A DNA stretch of 10,437 bases from Dunaliella salina (taxonomy: Eukaryota; Chlorophyta; Chlorophyceae; Chlamydomonadales; Dunaliellaceae). Shown here piece after piece: positions 7,415 to 10,437 of the stretch (its first letter is position 1; each line of letters opens with the position of its first letter). The notes below the pieces were generated by a model. The model ran no database searches. It was not told the DNA's origin and worked only from the letters and a program-made list of their open reading frames with translations. The stretch lies in assembly GCA_002284615.2 (NCBI GenBank), contig MU069844.1, positions 272,267 to 282,703 of the forward strand, written 5' to 3'. A program made the position numbers and the translations under genes.

Positions 7415-7511
7415 CTTCTTGCTTCTGCTTTCTCTTGGTGAAGCGGATACATGGTGCCTCGGCCCTAGGTATCCTCTTTTTCTTAATTGATGTGGGGAGT
7501 GTTTTAACTGC
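7415..7511. other. junction between the LINE-A 3' end and the minus-strand LINE-B remnant
   Basis: Just under 100 bases between the LINE-A stop and the last stop of the opposite-strand remnant. It contains pyrimidine-rich tracts (TCTTTTTCTTAATT near 7470-7484). No poly(A) tail for LINE-A and no target-site duplication could be recognised. Confidence 0.45.
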
Positions 7512-8423
7512 CTACGTAGTTTTTCTTTTTTTCTTTCTGCGGGATTCAAGTCTGGTTGCAGTGTGGGCATGTCGAGCTGCTGCACGTCCCAGAGTGATGA
7601 AGGGCTTGGGACAGAACTTTAATTCAACAAGGCGGATGTCCCTGTCGCGATCAGGGATCTTAGAGGGATCCTGACGGACAGGCCGGCCTGGGATAGAGCG
7701 CACAATGATAGCATCTGGGCGGCTTTAGTGGCAGGCTGACGAGCCCATGCTATTAGGGAATACCCAATGGGGAATGCTACGTGACATGTTTTCAGGGACT
7801 TGCAAGCCCTGTTCCTGGAATCTCTCATTATCGCAGCCATCCATACCAATAATTTGAAGGGATGAGCCATACCGGCCTTTACTGAGGCATTAACAGGCAT
7901 GAACACAGAGACTAAGGCCTGCATGAAGTCAGTTGGTGTGCATCCCACTCATTCTTGAATTGGTACACCTGAGAAGTATGTAATCAATATTATCTTCATT
8001 GCCACAGAGTGGGCACCTTATAGAACTGGAAAAATAGTTGAAATTGAAGGCATATTTTTGTGTGTACAGTGTATCTGTTTGTGTTTCGATCAAGTGCACA
8101 TGCCTGTGGATGGCATTCAGATGGTAAGGCTGTCTCACATGGCTAGCCATGCTGGTCCGCTGCATGTTCCGGTGTCTGCTGCGCAACATATAGCGAGAGG
8201 AGGAGGAAAAACAAGAAGAAGTGGGTTCGATATGGTAAGGGGTAATCAAGATAGCATCAGGACGGCTGGAGGTGAATCTAGACCTCATAGGAAGATTGCA
8301 AGGAAATAGGTATTCAGGTATAGTAACACTATTGTATAGTAACACTAGTTCTGTTTGAAGCATGAGCTGGAAATTGAAGATTGTGTTGTGCCAGGCGTTA
8401 AAGTAAAAGTCTATGTTGGGCAC
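7512..8423 (-). pseudogene. chimeric LINE remnant: LINE-A-type RLE fragment joined in frame to LINE-B CCHC plus RLE, three in-frame stops
   Basis: A single minus-strand frame runs from 8423 to 7512 with only three stops (TGA 7929-7931, TAA 7890-7892, TAA 7725-7727) and no frameshift. The first part resembles the LINE-A nuclease: TIPEYLFPCNLPMRSRFTSS, RPDAILITPY, a Ser/Arg-rich stretch, and LNAIHRHVHLIE. At about 8085 it switches to TDTLYTQKYAFNFNYFSSS and a knuckle CPLC-x7-Y-x4-C where His has become Tyr, then MSGMHTN. LINE-B sequence follows: CLSKGRYGSSL, GMDGCDNERFQEQGLQVPEN, a second SRPDAIIV, and DRDIRLVELKFC with the E-L-K nuclease signature (7617-7625). The end is basic and A-rich (RRKKKRKTT), like an eroded poly(A) tract. 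The order RLE, knuckle, RLE is not a natural LINE layout, so this is a fusion of two elements. It is non-functional. Confidence 0.75.
8318..8347. repeat. 14-bp tandem duplication, period 16
   Basis: GTATAGTAACACTA is found at 8318-8331 and again at 8334-8347. It lies at the upstream edge of the recognisable LINE-A-type RLE fragment on the minus strand. It may be a slippage product at the insertion boundary. Confidence 0.85.
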
Positions 8424-8427
8424 AAAC

Positions 8428-8486
8428 AGCGCGCATTAAGGAAAGACTCAGCAGTCAGCGCTGGAACTAACAGTGAGCCCCACCAA
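8428..8486 (+). repeat. LINE 3'-terminal repeat, copy 2 (opposite orientation to the other two)
   Basis: The reverse complement of this block aligns with 8877-8936 with about eight mismatches over some 55 bases, and with 1811-1872 similarly. Shared core, as its reverse complement: GTCTTTCCTTAATGC. Most differences are transitions. With the copy at 8877-8936 it forms a pair of inverted arms around a spacer of about 390 bases. Confidence 0.7.
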
Positions 8487-8876
8487 CAAAGGCTAGCTAT
8501 AAGCAGCCCAGCTAATATGGGTCCGGCGGGGGCATATGGGCAGCAGGCTTCAGCCCGGAGAGTGGCGCCACCGCCCAAAGCGAGCTACCAGGAGGAAAGC
8601 TGGTGCAGGAGTGGTCCCGGAAGCTGGCACAGTGGAGAAGGTGCTCAGAGGTGAAGTAGATCTTTACTTGGGTCTGCATAACTTCACGCACACCTCCTGG
8701 CTACAGCTTGCCCCTGTTTAAGGGGGGGGGGCCTTGCTGAGATGTTGGATTGCTCTCTCAGAGGTAAGGGGTGGTCTTGAGTTTACTGCACGGGGCCTCT
8801 TGACAGCAGTGTGAAGAGTGTCCTAGGTGGAGGCCAACTTGCCGGAGTAGACTTCTGTGCTTCTTTCTCTCTTGGT
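8487..8876. other. GC-rich spacer between inverted repeat arms, with a G10 run
   Basis: No convincing gene. Two plus-strand frames of 60-100 codons (8355-8654, 8536-8721) cross it, but they are rich in Ser, Gly, Arg and Gln and the first runs straight through the repeat arm, so I read them as chance frames in repetitive DNA. A run of ten G occurs at 8722-8731. The stretch after copy 2 resembles, weakly, what follows copy 1 on the minus strand (1810 down to 1785), so the repeat unit is longer than the arms. Confidence 0.5.
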
Positions 8877-8936
8877 CTGGTGGGACTCACTCTTAGTTTC
8901 AGCGCTGATTGTTGGGTCTTTCCTTAATGCACGCTG
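8877..8936 (-). repeat. LINE 3'-terminal repeat, copy 3
   Basis: Same plus-strand orientation as copy 1, with the core TTAGTTTCAGCGCTGATTG. On the minus strand it lies roughly 150 bases downstream of the LINE-B RLE remnant ending near 9080, as copy 1 lies downstream of the remnant ending at 2064. This position supports the 3'-end interpretation. Confidence 0.65.
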
Positions 8937-8953
8937 GATCTGCTCAGCGTAGA

Positions 8954-8972
8954 CTTTCTTTCTTTCTTTCTT
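8954..8972. repeat. CTTT microsatellite
   Basis: Four and a half CTTT units, directly after repeat copy 3. Read on the minus strand this is an AAAG tract just before the 3'-terminal repeat, possibly an A-rich tail that expanded by slippage. Confidence 0.85.
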
Positions 8973-9079
8973 GGGTCCTGCGGGTCGTTGGCCATCTGTC
9001 CAGCTGCGTGCCTCGCTATCCTGTACGCAGTCCGCCTTGTAGCACCCTCCCCCAACCCCACAATGATTATGTTGCTGAA

Positions 9080-9473
9080 TTGGATGGCAACTTTTTTTTA
9101 GGTTTTTAATTTTTGGTAGGCTCTTTACAGTGTGACAGTAAAAATTTTTTGCAGTCTTGTGGGCTTTGCCTTTGGTTAAGCCAAGTTTCTAGAGGGCACC
9201 AATAATGGAGAGATTGCAGGTAGCTCCAGCAACTCCAATTAGTATGGTGTGCAATGTAACTCTATAATTGTGGTGTGTGCCCCGGAGATTTTTTTTGTGC
9301 GTAGGCTGTCAATGGTGTGTTTGCGCTGATTTTGTGCTGTGTGGAGCATTTGTTCAGGTTTGGTGTCTGAGCAAAATTTTAGATAAATGAGGTGGATATC
9401 TCTGTCTCTGGAATTCATATTCTCCGGTTGATGTGTGGAGTCTCTGCCTTCAAGGGGCAAAACTATAATGGCA
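9080..9473 (-). pseudogene. LINE-B restriction-like endonuclease, remnant 3, both catalytic signatures lost
   Basis: The minus strand begins with SSRAGAIIVLPLEGRDSTHQ, where the other copies have SRPDA, so the PD pair is replaced by AG. It continues NSRDRDIHLIYLKFCSDT, where the expected E-x-K is Y-L-K. After KHTIDSLRTKKISG a one-base frame change gives VTLHTILIGVAGATCNLSII, then a TAG stop (9189-9191), then KLGLTKGKAHKTAKNFYCHT and VKSLPKIKNLKK at about 9100. These blocks match the C-terminal helices of the RLE in LINE-A (LGLDTYKATKLAWKLHAHSV). The upstream end stops close to a fold-back sequence at 9488. It is certainly inactive; the family identity is well supported by the shared blocks. 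Confidence 0.75.
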
Positions 9474-9487
9474 CCAGCCCTACTGGA

Positions 9488-9709
9488 GGCACCCCCTCCT
9501 CACGGAGGGTAGGGGCCTTCCTTGAGGAAGGCTAGGCAAAAAGCAACTCTCCAGGAAGTGCAAGCTGGGTCATGAGACTGTGCACAGACATCTATATGAA
9601 CTTAAGCATCTCAACGCACAAGGTGGGGACTGGAACCAGGGGCTGAGAGGCGGAGTTGTGATGAGGGTTCCTCAAGGAAGGGTGGTGGCTTCCTCGCGGA
9701 GGGGTTGCT
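9488..9709. repeat. imperfect fold-back: inverted arms, each itself a hairpin
   Basis: CCCTCC/GGAGGG (9494-9499 and 9504-9509, loop TCAC) and GCCTTCC/GGAAGGC (9515-9521 and 9526-9532, loop TTGA) form two short hairpins. The reverse complement of this block aligns with 9663-9709, which contains TTCCTCAAGGAAGG and CCTCGCGGAGG, with roughly two thirds identity over about 46 bases. The result is a large imperfect stem with a spacer of about 130 bases. It may be a decayed fold-back element or part of a LINE untranslated region. Confidence 0.55.
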
Positions 9710-9910
9710 GAAGCAGTGCTCAGAGAAGTGCAGCTGAAATGAAGTGGCCTTTTTCCCTTCACACATGAATGTTGTGCACCTACACAGCTGGCATATGCTG
9801 GAACAACCAAAGCAACGGCCAGGGCAACCCTCTGCTTGGTGGCGATGGCCCTCATATCTCGTTGTAAAAATACTAGAATAATTTTGAAATAAAATCTGTT
9901 GTATTTCATT
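9710..9910. other. about 200 bp with no recognisable gene
   Basis: No protein motif on either strand. An AATAAA hexamer at 9888-9893 on the plus strand has no gene in front of it. On the minus strand this is the region just downstream of the stop of the unidentified frame at 9911, so it may be its 3' untranslated sequence. Confidence 0.4.
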
Positions 9911-10279
9911 CTAGCTTGTATGTCCCTGTTCGCGAGAAAGGACTTCGGATCTCACGATGTACCCAGCCACAGCCCAAATAAAATTGCGTGTTGGCCTTTT
10001 TACAATTAGAGAGGAAATTCCACAAGATGAAATGTCCGCATAATCGAGAGTTGCACAAATTGAACGGCACTGCCAGTTAGGCCTGACGTCAGGAGGTAAC
10101 CCAAATAGGGCCACTAGGCAGTACCTACCTCGGGCTACCTCGAGCACAGGCCACGAAGAATCCTCAAAAATTTTCCGCATGCTCTCACGGACCCCTGACC
10201 TAAAGGCAGCAGCCCGGAATGGGCATTCGACATCGCGCCAATAACCCATCAAACGACCCACTTCAGCCCAATTTCAGCT
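9911..10279 (-). CDS. unidentified open frame, probably the C-terminal end of a protein
   Basis: A minus-strand frame open for about 120 codons; the first Met is at 10261 and a stop lies a few codons upstream of NWAEVGRLM. The translation looks like real protein: MGYWRDVECPFRAAAF, then MRKIFEDSSWPVLEVARGRY, CLVALFGLPPDVRPNWQCRS, and SSLIVKRPTRNFIWAVAGYI before ending near GHTS. It mixes Trp, Phe, Leu and charged residues evenly and has no low-complexity tract, unlike the shadow frames of this window. The 'WPVLEVARGRY' and 'LPPDVRPNW' blocks suggest helices joined by Pro-rich turns. I do not recognise the family. Given the surroundings it may be the C-terminal part of yet another mobile-element protein, or an exon of a host gene. 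No catalytic motif, membrane segment or signal peptide is evident. A chance frame is possible. Confidence 0.42.
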
Positions 10280-10437
10280 CAGACGAGCATACAAAATACG
10301 AATAATGATTAAAGATGATCTTAAGTTTTTTGGTCCTCCCCATTCTCCCAAAAGCTACGAAGTAAAAAACCAGGCATTCATTGTCAGGCGAAAAAGGATT
10401 AAAAACATTGTGTGGTAGCCAATTTTCCTGCCAGAGA
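10280..10437. other. A/T-rich right edge without a recognised gene
   Basis: No frame with protein character on either strand. Short A and T runs only. Confidence 0.4.

Larger units (their letters stand above)
2286..7440 (+). mobile_element. LINE-A: 5'-truncated RLE-type non-LTR retrotransposon with PHD, methyltransferase-like, RNase H and RLE modules
   Basis: A chain of plus-strand open segments covers about 5.1 kb in a consistent order: post-RT linker, Asn/Thr/Pro/Gln-rich tether, possible chromo-like module, PHD finger, methyltransferase-like domain, RNase H, CCHC knuckle and restriction-like endonuclease. Elements with a CCHC followed by a PD-(D/E)XK nuclease are the RLE class of LINEs (R2-like; Dualen elements of Chlamydomonas also carry RLE and RNase H). 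No RT is visible. The left end begins in what I take to be sequence just downstream of the RT, so the copy is 5'-truncated. Six frame changes and stops at 2516 and 4682 make it inactive. The right end lies soon after the stop at 7412-7414; no poly(A) tail is evident. No target-site duplication was found. Confidence 0.75.

Noticed and set aside
8355..8654. plus-strand frame of 99 codons, and an overlapping one at 8536-8721
   Set aside because: Both lie in the repeat-arm and spacer region, with Ser/Gly/Arg-rich composition and no domain pattern. They are more likely chance frames in a dispersed repeat, although the region may recur elsewhere in the genome.
8428..8936. a DNA transposon with terminal inverted repeats
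   Set aside because: The arms match a sequence found singly at 1785-1872 beside a LINE-B end, there is no transposase and no flanking duplication was seen; LINE 3' ends in opposite orientation explain it better.
9888..9893. AATAAA polyadenylation signal on the plus strand
   Set aside because: No plus-strand gene ends upstream; in A/T-rich DNA the hexamer is expected by chance.
9592..9909. minus-strand frame of 105 codons
   Set aside because: It crosses one arm of the fold-back sequence, with His/Ser/Pro-rich patches and no recognisable domain; probably untranslated sequence.

Overview
The window looks like a stretch of eukaryotic nuclear DNA made almost entirely of decayed non-LTR retrotransposons (LINEs). 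I see no host gene, tRNA, rRNA, CRISPR array or bacterial-style operon. From memory, the protein styles (a LINE polyprotein carrying a PHD finger, an RNase H, a CCHC knuckle and a restriction-like endonuclease, next to a second LINE with an IDFKQAYDT-type reverse transcriptase) resemble elements of green algae, perhaps a prasinophyte such as Cymbomonas. I cannot test that here. Three single ambiguous bases (131, 2583, 4966) suggest a draft assembly.

Layout. (1) 1-557, minus strand: open 5'-truncated LINE reverse transcriptase ('LINE-C'), cut by the left window edge. (2) 1114-about 1790, minus: C-terminal end of a LINE-C-like ORF with stops and frameshifts. (3) 2064-about 2285, minus: C-terminus of a second family ('LINE-B') with a restriction-like endonuclease (RLE), ending in PPDPH; a 3'-terminal repeat follows at 1785-1872. 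(4) About 2286-7414, plus: the main object, a long 5'-truncated RLE-type LINE ('LINE-A'). Its domain order is a post-RT linker, an N/T/P/Q-rich tether with NLS-like motifs, a possible chromo-like module, a PHD finger, a WEPxWEPED motif, a domain with faint similarity to PCIF1-type adenine methyltransferases, RNase H, a CCHC knuckle and an RLE, ending in PPDPH. It has six frame changes and two in-frame stops, so it is a dead copy, but each domain stays readable. (5) 7512-8423, minus: an in-frame fusion of a LINE-A RLE fragment with a LINE-B CCHC/RLE module, with three stops. (6) 8428-8936: an inverted pair of the 3'-terminal repeat around a G-rich spacer. (7) About 9080-9473, minus: a third LINE-B RLE remnant with both catalytic signatures lost. 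(8) 9488-9709: an imperfect fold-back sequence. (9) 9911-10279, minus: an unidentified open frame of about 120 codons that looks protein-like.

In a working LINE-A the protein would be expected to bind its RNA and target chromatin, nick DNA with the RLE, prime reverse transcription with an RT that is missing here, and remove RNA with RNase H. The PHD/chromo-like and methyltransferase-like modules are unusual additions and are the most interesting content. This copy lacks the RT and has lost the RNase H glutamate, so it cannot move by itself.
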